Below are positions 32,200 to 38,742 of a stretch of 38,742 nucleotides of DNA, piece after piece (the stretch's first letter is position 1; each line of letters opens with the position of its first letter). The notes beneath the pieces are model-generated. The model was not told the DNA's origin. It saw nothing but the letters and a program-made list of their open reading frames with translations, and did not search any database. A program made the position numbers and the translations under genes. Source of the stretch: an uncultured Clostridium sp. (lineage in GTDB: Bacteria > Bacillota > Clostridia > Lachnospirales > Lachnospiraceae); assembly GCA_900542035.1 (NCBI GenBank), contig UQMJ01000029.1, forward strand, positions 1 through 38,742. The letters run 5' to 3'.

Positions 32200-34482
32200 T
32201 CAGCCTGTAGTTCTTTCAATGTCCAAAACGCCTTCCACCTGACGAATCCGGTTGGTCAGCTGGCTTAATTCCTCTTTTCCATGAATATCAAAGGTCATAA
32301 TAATCGTGGCTTTTCCCTGCTTGTTGGTGCGGACGTTCATCGCCGTAATATCAATCTGACGTTCCGTAAACACCTTGGAAATATCCACAAACATTCCCAT
32401 CCGGTTGTTGGCGTAAATCTTAATCTCCGTCGAGTAGGTGGCTTTGTTGCTTTCGCTTTCCGGCGCCTGCCATTCTGCGTCCAGCAGCCTCATCCGCTCA
32501 TCGTCCGGCAGATTGATAATATTGACGCAGTCGGTACGATGGATGGAAATGCCGCGTCCGCGGGTCACAAATCCCACGATCTCATCTCCTGGAACCGGAC
32601 TGCAGCACTTGGAAAAACGCACTGCCAAATCGTGGATTCCCTTTACTACAATGCCGTTTTTGGACTTGCTGGCCGCAATGGGCACTTTGCCGTTGGTATC
32701 GGCAATGCCGTCTAAAATATTGGAATCGGTAATCTCTTTCTTTTGTTTCTTGCGCTGCTCTTCCAGCATCTTGTTGACAACCTGGCCTTCTTTTAAACCG
32801 CCGTGGCCAATGGATGCCAGAACCGATTCCCAGTCCCGAAACGCATAGCGGCGCATAACCTTTTCCTGGAACTCCGGCTTGTTGATCTCTGCATAGTTAA
32901 TGCCTTTTGCCTTGCAGTAACGCTCGATCATGTCCTTGCCCCGAAGGATGTTGTCTTCTTTTAACTCGCTCTTAAACCACTGGTTAATCTTGTTTTTGGC
33001 CTGGGTGCTCTTTACCAGGGCAAGCCAGTCCCTGCTGGGGCCTCTGGAATTCTGGGAGGTAATAATCTCAATCCGGTCGCCGTTCTGCAGGACGTAATCA
33101 ATCGGCACTAATTTGCCGTTTACCTTCGCGCCTACCATCTTATTGCCTACTGCACTGTGAATGGCATAAGCAAAGTCAATGGGGGTAGAACCGCTGGGAA
33201 GGGTTTTTACGTCTCCGGAAGGGGTAAAGCAGTACACGTTTTCCGAAAACAGGTTCAAATCGTTTTTAATCAGGCTTAAAAACTCTTTGCCATCGTCTGC
33301 TTCCTTCTGCCACTCCAGAATCTGGCGCAGCCAGCTAAGCTTTGCCTCTTCGCTTCCTGCCGCTACCTGACCGCTTCCGCTCTCTTTGTATTTCCAGTGG
33401 GCGGCAATACCGTATTCCGCAGTACGGTGCATCTCATACGTACGGATCTGAATCTCAAAAGGCTGTCCGTTGCTGCCGATTAAGGTTGTATGGAGAGACT
33501 GGTACATATTGGGCTTTGGCATGGCAATGTAGTCTTTAAACCGGCCTGGGATAGGTTTGTACATCTCGTGGATAACGCCTAAAGCTGCATAACAGTCTTT
33601 TACATTTTCTACGATAATCCGGACTGCAAACAAATCGTAAATCTGGTCCAGGGTCTTTTTCTGGTTGACCATCTTACGGTAAATGCTAAAGAAGTGCTTA
33701 ACACGGCCGCTGATTTCTGCCTTGATGCCGGCCATTTCCATGTGGCGTCCCACCTCTTTTACAATGGACTCCACAAAGGCCTCCCTCTCGTCTTTTTTGA
33801 GATAAATCTTTTCTGCCAAATCGTAATAAACGTCCGGCTCTAAATATTTCAGCGCCAAATCGTCCAGCTCAATCTTAATTTTGGAAATACCAAGCCGGTT
33901 GGCAATGGGGGAATAAATATCCATGGTTTCCCTTGCTTTTTCCTTCTGCTTGGCCGGACTCTGGTACTGAAGCGTCCTCATGTTGTGAAGGCGGTCTGCC
34001 AGCTTAATTAAGATTACGCGGATGTCTTTTGCCATAGCAAGAAACATCTTGCGCAGGTTTTCTGCCTGGATCTCCGTCTTGTCCTTAGACCAGGACAACT
34101 GGGTCAGCTTAGTAACGCCGTCTACCAGAAGAGCTACCTCGGATCCAAACTCTTTGGTCAGCTCGTCTAACGTCATAACCGTATCTTCTACTACGTCGTG
34201 AAGAAGGGCTGCCTCAATGGTTTCCTTATCCAACTCCAGATCTGCCAGAATAATAGCAACGCACAACGGATGGATAATGTACGGTTCTCCTGATTTTCTC
34301 TTCTGTCCTTCGTGGGCGCTGTATGCAACCTTATACGCCTTTTCAATCATGCTGATATCGTCGGAAGGATGGTATCTTCTAATCCTGGTAATCAGTTCCT
34401 GATATAACTCTTCCGGACTCGTAAAGTCAGCCGGTGCTTCCAGTTCCATATCCAAATCTCTTCGTTTTTTTATATTTTCCAT
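32200..34482 (-). CDS. rel: Bifunctional (p)ppGpp synthetase/hydrolase Rel
   Basis: A 760-residue stringent-response enzyme. The HD hydrolase domain (about 45-200) has His71 and the catalytic HDVVED at 95-100. The synthetase domain (about 235-370) contains the GRFKDYIA loop with the R-x-K-D signature of bifunctional enzymes and YQSLHTT. TGS (about 400-460, CFTPSGDVKTLP), a helical/zinc-finger region (CCSPVPGDEIVG) and a C-terminal ACT domain (about 685-760) follow. All domains are complete. A good promoter lies upstream. Often named relA in Firmicutes. Confidence 0.97.
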   Translation of the reverse strand: MENIKKRRDLDMELEAPADFTSPEELYQELITRIRRYHPSDDISMIEKAYKVAYSAHEGQKRKSGEPYIIHPLCVAIILADLELDKETIEAALLHDVVEDTVMTLDELTKEFGSEVALLVDGVTKLTQLSWSKDKTEIQAENLRKMFLAMAKDIRVILIKLADRLHNMRTLQYQSPAKQKEKARETMDIYSPIANRLGISKIKIELDDLALKYLEPDVYYDLAEKIYLKKDEREAFVESIVKEVGRHMEMAGIKAEISGRVKHFFSIYRKMVNQKKTLDQIYDLFAVRIIVENVKDCYAALGVIHEMYKPIPGRFKDYIAMPKPNMYQSLHTTLIGSNGQPFEIQIRTYEMHRTAEYGIAAHWKYKESGSGQVAAGSEEAKLSWLRQILEWQKEADDGKEFLSLIKNDLNLFSENVYCFTPSGDVKTLPSGSTPIDFAYAIHSAVGNKMVGAKVNGKLVPIDYVLQNGDRIEIITSQNSRGPSRDWLALVKSTQAKNKINQWFKSELKEDNILRGKDMIERYCKAKGINYAEINKPEFQEKVMRRYAFRDWESVLASIGHGGLKEGQVVNKMLEEQRKKQKKEITDSNILDGIADTNGKVPIAASKSKNGIVVKGIHDLAVRFSKCCSPVPGDEIVGFVTRGRGISIHRTDCVNIINLPDDERMRLLDAEWQAPESESNKATYSTEIKIYANNRMGMFVDISKVFTERQIDITAMNVRTNKQGKATIIMTFDIHGKEELSQLTNRIRQVEGVLDIERTTG

Positions 34483-34536
34483 CGGCTGTCACCCGCTCCT
34501 TTCCAACGTTTTCCAAGATTTTCATAAGTAGTATTC

Positions 34537-34565
34537 ATTATAAATTTTTTTAAGCGAAAATGCAA
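34537..34565 (-). promoter_or_regulatory. rel promoter
   Basis: On the minus strand, -35 TTGCAT (34560-34565), a 17-base spacer and a perfect -10 TATAAT (34537-34542), 55 bases upstream of the rel start codon. A TTGACA lies 11 bases further upstream and could serve as an alternative -35 with a poor -10. Confidence 0.75.
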
Positions 34566-34572
34566 GCAAATG

Positions 34573-35409
34573 TCAAATTTTGTCTGCCAGGAACAGACAA
34601 TCGCCGCTCCCAAGGGAAATTATCGGCTTCTCCCAAGTCCCAAAAAGTCCTTCTCCAGAGCAGTGATTCAGGTAAAGCCGCTCTGCTCCCAGGCGGGTAA
34701 GCCCCTGCATGACCCGTTCCTGGCAGCTTCTTTCCCTGTCCTTTAAGTGGATTCCTCCTGCTACGAAAGCCAGACGTCGGCCTGGAAACCGCTCTTTTAC
34801 AGTTTCCAGCATATTTAAAATTCCTGGATGACTGCATCCGGCGATTACACCGACTGCATTTTTTTCCGGCAGTTCCAGAACCAGGCAAATCTCATCTTCA
34901 AATGAATCGACAGTCAGGCGCCCATCCGTTTCTTTTACAAACCTTTTAGATAGTTCTTCCCCTAAACTGGTTCTTTTAAACCTGCCTGCTGCAAAACAAT
35001 GGGGACTAATCTGCAAAATTTCCTGACAAATCCGTATGGTTCCAAATGCCTTTTTTGCTTCTTCTTTTGAAAATCCGCATCCCAGGTACGTATAAACCCC
35101 TGCTTCTTCGTTCTGGATCCGGTATTTTTTATCAAAAAAGCCTTCTCCTACTACCAGAGGACAGGATAGTCCCCTGGACACGCCTTCCATCAGGCCGCCC
35201 GCATGGTCGTAATGACTGTGGCTTAATACCGCGCAGGTAACGGCCTCCGGACGGATTCCCAGCTTTTTTGCATTGTCCCAGACTGCCCCGCTGTTTCCTG
35301 CATCAAATAAAATGGTTTCCTGACCGTCTTCTATCAGAAAAGAAAGGCCATGCTCTGCAGATAAATCCCTGCGGGATGTGTGGTTTTCGATGAGTGTTGT
35401 TACTTTCAT
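34573..35409 (-). CDS. Metallo-beta-lactamase-fold protein (COG1237-like)
   Basis: A 278-residue metallohydrolase. SHSHYDH gives His64, His66, Asp68 and His69. FDAGNSG and the late GCSHPGILN and LYLNHCSGE blocks match the subgroup related to dihydropterin ribofuranosylaminobenzene phosphate synthases. I chose the ATG at 35409, after GAGAGAG; the frame's earlier start would lie in the apt terminator. The gene lies between apt and rel, with terminators or promoters on both sides, so it may be a late insertion into the apt-rel pair. The substrate is unknown. The rel -35 region overlaps its 3' end. Confidence 0.85.
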   Translation of the reverse strand: MKVTTLIENHTSRRDLSAEHGLSFLIEDGQETILFDAGNSGAVWDNAKKLGIRPEAVTCAVLSHSHYDHAGGLMEGVSRGLSCPLVVGEGFFDKKYRIQNEEAGVYTYLGCGFSKEEAKKAFGTIRICQEILQISPHCFAAGRFKRTSLGEELSKRFVKETDGRLTVDSFEDEICLVLELPEKNAVGVIAGCSHPGILNMLETVKERFPGRRLAFVAGGIHLKDRERSCQERVMQGLTRLGAERLYLNHCSGEGLFGTWEKPIISLGSGDCLFLADKI

Positions 35410-35424
35410 AAGCTCTCTCTCTGT

Positions 35425-35469
35425 AAAAAAGGGGCTGCCACAAAATAACCTTTTTATGCGGCAGCCCCT
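35425..35469 (-). terminator. Rho-independent terminator after apt
   Basis: On the minus strand, AGGGGCTGCC pairs perfectly with GGCAGCCCCT (10 bp, partly extendable) and runs into six T residues. It ends the GH28-LacI-apt transcript. Confidence 0.93.
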
Positions 35470-35474
35470 GTTCA

Positions 35475-35999
35475 TTAGTTTCCTTCGTAGGTAATAGCAG
35501 AATATACGTCGTATCCCGCCAGCTTTTCTCTTCCCTTCAGTCCAGCCAGCTCCATAACAAAGCAGATTTTCACTACTTCTCCCCCAAGTTCTTCTACCAG
35601 CTTAATGATGGCTTCGGTAGTGCCTCCTGTAGCAATCAGATCATCTACGATAACTACTTTCTGACCAGGTTTGATGGAGTCTTTGTGCATTTCAATCACT
35701 GCGCTTCCATACTCCAGATCATACTCTGCCGAAATGGTTTCGCAGGGAAGTTTGCCTTTTTTGCGCACTGGCACAAAGCCCTTGTGAAGAGCGTAAGCAA
35801 CTGGTACGCCGAAAATAAAGCCTCTGGATTCCGGTCCTACTACTACGTCAAAATCCAGATCCTTCACACTGTCTTTTAACTGGTTGACCGCCAGTTCCAG
35901 TCCGTCTGCATCCTGCAAAATGGTGGTAACATCTCTGAAAATAATTCCAGGCTCCGGAAAATCCGGAATGCTTCTGACATACTCTTCTAATCGTTTCAT
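35475..35999 (-). CDS. apt: Adenine phosphoribosyltransferase
   Basis: A 174-residue purine salvage enzyme that makes AMP from adenine and PRPP. The PRPP-binding motif VVIVDDLIATGGT is at 115-127, and the family blocks PEPGIIFRDVTTIL (15-28) and GPESRGFIFG (55-64) are intact. The start ATG overlaps the LacI gene's TGA as ATGA, so its translation appears coupled to a catabolic repressor. In related Clostridia apt usually stands next to rel, often behind recJ. Here a pectin module takes that upstream position. Confidence 0.97.
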   Translation of the reverse strand: MKRLEEYVRSIPDFPEPGIIFRDVTTILQDADGLELAVNQLKDSVKDLDFDVVVGPESRGFIFGVPVAYALHKGFVPVRKKGKLPCETISAEYDLEYGSAVIEMHKDSIKPGQKVVIVDDLIATGGTTEAIIKLVEELGGEVVKICFVMELAGLKGREKLAGYDVYSAITYEGN

Positions 36000-37009
36000 G
36001 CTCTTCTCTCCTTCTTTTCGTTTCTGATATCTCTTACTGTTTCTCGGATAATCAGCTTGTTTTCCAGGTAAATCCGGCGATTATCCATGGTTCCTTCTTC
36101 CAGGCGCTTTAACAGAACCCTGGTTCCCTCTTTTGCAATCTCGCTCATGCTTCTCTCTACGGTGGTTAATTTCATACTGGAATAACCGGATAAATCCCAA
36201 TTATCAAATCCTATGAGGGAAACATCTTCCGGAACCGAAAGTCCACGCTCCGTTACCGCTACTCTGGCGCCAAAGGCCATTTCATCGTTGAAACACAACA
36301 GAGCTGTCGGTTTGTAATCCAACAGTCTTTTGGCCGCCTGATAGCCGCTTTCATAACGGTAGTTTCCGCAGATTACCGGCACCATATCCGGATCAAAGCC
36401 ATGACGCCTCATGGACTGACGCCATCCCCTGTGCCTTAAACGGGTAGAATCCAGATTCGGCTGTCCTTCAATCACTCCGATGTTCCGGTGTCCGTTGTCT
36501 AAGAGATAATCCATAGCCTTTCCCATAGCCTGTTCTTCGTCTGTCGTTACATTCGGAGCGTCTATGTCCACCTTCCGGCAAATAACAACCATCGGGATTT
36601 TCTTTTGAAGAACTTCTTCCATAAAAGGCAGGTCGTCATCTTTCTGGGACAGAACGAGAATGCCGTCAAAATAGCTGGGATTAATGGTTCCTGGCTCATG
36701 CATATCAATACCTTTGACCACGACATTGTAGTGACTTCCTACAATGCTGTATACCCCTGTCAGCACTTCGTGAAGAACAAACGGCGACGACATCCGGCTG
36801 ATCGTAGAAAAATACAGCCCTATTACATAGGAACGGGACAATTTTAAGTTCACTGCCGCCTGATTGCGGGTATATCCCATCCGCTCCGCAATCTCAATAA
36901 TTCTCTTTTGTTTTTCCTTATTTTCTGTTCCGATGCCATTTAAAGCCCTGGAAACCGTAGAATAAGAAACTCCGGCTTCTTTTGCCACATCTTTTATCGT
37001 AACCGCCAT
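35996..37009 (-). CDS. LacI/GalR-family transcriptional regulator
   Basis: A 337-residue regulator with an N-terminal LacI helix-turn-helix (about 3-50; TIKDVAKEAGVSYSTVSRAL with the hinge residues after it) and a periplasmic-binding-protein-like effector domain (about 60-330). AAGGAG precedes the ATG, and the gene starts 28 bases after the second GH28 gene, so it is probably in that operon and represses it. The effector is likely a galacturonate-derived sugar, but no residue in the sequence shows this. Confidence 0.94.
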   Translation of the reverse strand: MAVTIKDVAKEAGVSYSTVSRALNGIGTENKEKQKRIIEIAERMGYTRNQAAVNLKLSRSYVIGLYFSTISRMSSPFVLHEVLTGVYSIVGSHYNVVVKGIDMHEPGTINPSYFDGILVLSQKDDDLPFMEEVLQKKIPMVVICRKVDIDAPNVTTDEEQAMGKAMDYLLDNGHRNIGVIEGQPNLDSTRLRHRGWRQSMRRHGFDPDMVPVICGNYRYESGYQAAKRLLDYKPTALLCFNDEMAFGARVAVTERGLSVPEDVSLIGFDNWDLSGYSSMKLTTVERSMSEIAKEGTRVLLKRLEEGTMDNRRIYLENKLIIRETVRDIRNEKKERRA

Positions 37010-37037
37010 ACTATCTCCTTAACCTGACCTGCAGTTC

Positions 37038-38597
37038 TCATTCTGTAATTATCTTATCGACTCCTGCCAGGTCAACTAAAAGACCGTCCGGATTGTCAAT
37101 TTCTACATTCCGGATTGTCAATTCCCCAATATTTTTTGCAAGAATCCCTTTTCTGCTCATCGGCTCTACCCCCTCCAACATAGCCGGAACATCTTTTTTA
37201 GGATTTTCTGCGTATGTAACATGAATATTTTCCATTATGATTTCTCCAATCTTCTGCTCAGGAAGGCCATAAAAATAAGCCGCCGCCACATGGCAGTTTC
37301 TGGCCTCAATATCTCTGAACACCAGGCTCTTAATTTCCGGCGTCCGGTCGTCTACCGGAAGTTTTTCTTTGGTTCTTACGTATTCCGTATAACCGTCCGG
37401 ATCGCAGAAGTAAAAGCAGTTGACCACAAACGGGGTCATGACATGATCCATGTAAATCCGTTCGAATTTTACCTGGTCAATTACCGCGTCTTTTCCTCTG
37501 CCTCTGCGGGTCTTAATCCGCAGCCCCCTGTCTGTATGGAGGAATCTGCAGTCTTTTACCAGCAGTCCTTTTACGCCTCCTGCCATTTCGCTTCCAATGG
37601 TAATGGAACCATGACCGTCCCTCATACAGCACTGTGCGATGGTAATGTTTTCCGACGGTGTCCGGTACTTGGAACCCATATAAATTTTGCCGGATTTTAT
37701 GGCAATACAGTCGTCTCCAAGAGAAAAATATACGCCCAGGATCTCTACGTTTTTACAGGATTCCGGATCCAGCCCATCTGTATTCGGGGAATCTTTGGGA
37801 TTTAATACCTTTAAATCTACAAATTTTAAGTCCTGGGAAAAATACGGGTGAATATTCCAGCTTGGACTGTTCTGTACCGTAATTCCCTGAATGGAAATGT
37901 TTTTGCACCGGTTTAAAAAAATCATCCTCGGCCGGAATGCCGTCCGCATCTTTTTCGGTTCGTACCACCAGTTATCCGGATCTGCAGAGGCATTTCCCTC
38001 TATCCGTCCTGATCCGTAAATGACCACGTCCTCTGCTTCAATACCCGTAAGAATGCCGGAAAACATAGGGAGAGGATTTCCTTCCCAGGTTCCCAGATTG
38101 TATTCCTCCGTCTCGTCCCAGCTTTCTATCATGCCTGGGAAAACAGGAAATTTATCCCGATCGGTAAATGCCGAAAGAACCGCTCCTTCTTCCAGTTCAA
38201 TCCGGATATGGCTTTTTAAAAACAAGGTGGTCAGACGGTACGTTCCTTTCGGAATCAGCACTCTGCTGTCTTTCGGGCAGGCCATGATCGCCGCCTGCAA
38301 AAAGGTGGTGTCGTCCTGGACGCCGTCTCCCTTTGCTCCGAATTCCTTTACATTGATGGTTACAAATTCTCTATCCGTACGGAAGCGGATCGTTTCTGTA
38401 TCCGCATCCCTGATTACTTTTGCTTCATACTCTGTATCTGGCTGAAGTCCATACAGACTTAACACCGTCCTCCGGCTTTCCAGCGTTTTTCTTCCATTTA
38501 AATATACCTGATACGGTGTTTCCGCCTCAAATGCAGAGCCATCCTCTGCCATAATAACTGCACAGCGTGCAGTTTTCAATACCAACAAAAGCTTCAT
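37038..38597 (-). CDS. Second GH28 polygalacturonase-type hydrolase, cytoplasmic
   Basis: A 519-residue paralogue of the GH28 at 10335-11900, with the same N-terminal fibronectin-III-like domain (about 1-77) and no signal peptide. The catalytic motifs are intact: NTD at 272-274, DD at 295-296, GHG at 328-330 and RIK at 360-362. The two proteins share long identical stretches around the catalytic centre. The start is the ATG at 38597, with AAAGGTGAGG 8 bases upstream; the frame runs on for 26 codons upstream without a start signal and through a hairpin. It is followed by the LacI gene. It should cut imported oligogalacturonides; how its specificity differs from the first copy is not visible. 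Confidence 0.92.
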   Translation of the reverse strand: MKLLLVLKTARCAVIMAEDGSAFEAETPYQVYLNGRKTLESRRTVLSLYGLQPDTEYEAKVIRDADTETIRFRTDREFVTINVKEFGAKGDGVQDDTTFLQAAIMACPKDSRVLIPKGTYRLTTLFLKSHIRIELEEGAVLSAFTDRDKFPVFPGMIESWDETEEYNLGTWEGNPLPMFSGILTGIEAEDVVIYGSGRIEGNASADPDNWWYEPKKMRTAFRPRMIFLNRCKNISIQGITVQNSPSWNIHPYFSQDLKFVDLKVLNPKDSPNTDGLDPESCKNVEILGVYFSLGDDCIAIKSGKIYMGSKYRTPSENITIAQCCMRDGHGSITIGSEMAGGVKGLLVKDCRFLHTDRGLRIKTRRGRGKDAVIDQVKFERIYMDHVMTPFVVNCFYFCDPDGYTEYVRTKEKLPVDDRTPEIKSLVFRDIEARNCHVAAAYFYGLPEQKIGEIIMENIHVTYAENPKKDVPAMLEGVEPMSRKGILAKNIGELTIRNVEIDNPDGLLVDLAGVDKIITE

Positions 38598-38628
38598 AAT
38601 GAAAACCTCACCTTTTAGAATAGCACAA

Positions 38629-38662
38629 GGCCACTGCAAAAACAACTGTTTTCGCAGCAGCC
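38629..38662 (-). repeat. Long intergenic hairpin between permease and GH28
   Basis: On the minus strand, GGCTGCTGCGAAAAC pairs with GTTTTTGCAGTGGCC over 15 positions (three G-U pairs, no mismatch) around a four-base loop. Only a weak T-rich sequence follows, so termination would be partial; it may stabilise or process the mRNA between the two genes. Confidence 0.65.
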
Positions 38663-38687
38663 CTGTTAAGTTCAAGTACTTATAAAA

Positions 38688-38742
38688 TTAACCCTTAACA
38701 CCGCCGGCTGCAATACCGTCGATAAAGGAATCCTGAGCCAGG
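38688..38742 (-). CDS. Carbohydrate ABC transporter permease (MalG type), C-terminal end only
   Basis: Only the last 17 complete codons and the TAA stop are in the window, reading LAQDSFIDGIAAGGVKG. This matches the end of the permease at 11900-12748 in all but two positions. It shows that a second, paralogous importer operon continues beyond the window, upstream of the second GH28. Confidence 0.9.
   Translation of the reverse strand, partial: LAQDSFIDGIAAGGVKG

Noticed and set aside
37221..37805. Plus-strand frame of 194 codons
   Set aside because: Antisense to the catalytic core of the second GH28 gene; a similar shadow lies over the first GH28 copy, as expected for paralogues, so it reflects the coding strand rather than a gene.

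Overview
The window looks like part of a chromosome of a gut-type Clostridia, most likely Lachnospiraceae (Clostridium cluster XIVa). The grounds are the 5' end of a 16S rRNA gene on the minus strand at positions 1-60, AGGAGG-type ribosome binding sites, AT-biased promoters, and Firmicutes-type families (YesM/YesN two-component pair, HemZ, bifunctional Rel, a Rpn/YhgA-like nuclease). The genus cannot be fixed from this sequence. No phage, CRISPR array or IS element was seen.

Layout. (1) 1-520: 16S rRNA 5' end with its leader, two tandem rRNA promoters and an intrinsic terminator that insulates them. (2) 520-2750: OmpR-type regulator and HAMP sensor kinase. (3) 2866-6181: beta-glucoside PTS (IIBCA) and 6-phospho-beta-glucosidase. 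(4) 6336-8050: kduI plus an RpiR regulator, with their own promoter and terminator. (5) 8166-18322: a long minus-strand pectin-oligosaccharide operon. It encodes a solute-binding lipoprotein, a bicupin protein, a second solute-binding lipoprotein, an attenuator-like terminator, a GH105 unsaturated glycuronyl hydrolase, two ABC permeases, a cytoplasmic GH28, a tagatose-3-epimerase-like TIM barrel and a MATE exporter. (6) 18554-22101: the divergent YesM/YesN-like sensor kinase and AraC-type response regulator that probably control it. (7) 22184-25475: an ABC importer of the NitT/TauT/SsuA type with a co-transcribed Crp/Fnr-like regulator. (8) 25620-26606: a Rpn-family nuclease gene with no usual start codon. 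(9) 26802-34482: core genes aspS, hisS, hemZ, an MBL hydrolase and rel. (10) 34573-38742: an MBL hydrolase, apt, a LacI regulator, a second GH28, and the last codons of another ABC permease. This last part is a second, paralogous pectin module fused to core genes.

How it works together (inference from families). Pectin fragments would be bound by the lipoproteins and enter through the two permeases; the ATPase is not in the window. They would be trimmed inside the cell by GH28 (galacturonic acid release) and GH105 (unsaturated uronate release). KduI isomerises the unsaturated-uronate-derived hexosulose uronate. No kduD, kdgK, kdgA, uxaC or pectate lyase is present, so the pathway must finish elsewhere. 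The bicupin and the epimerase-like protein are the least understood parts of the locus.

The observations most worth a second look are: the Rpn gene whose reading frame follows a perfect SD with an ATA codon downstream of a consensus promoter; a terminator hairpin lying inside the first codons of an ABC permease; the bicupin/epimerase pair of unknown job; an unpaired second binding protein beside the kinase; and the ATGA overlap joining a LacI repressor to apt.
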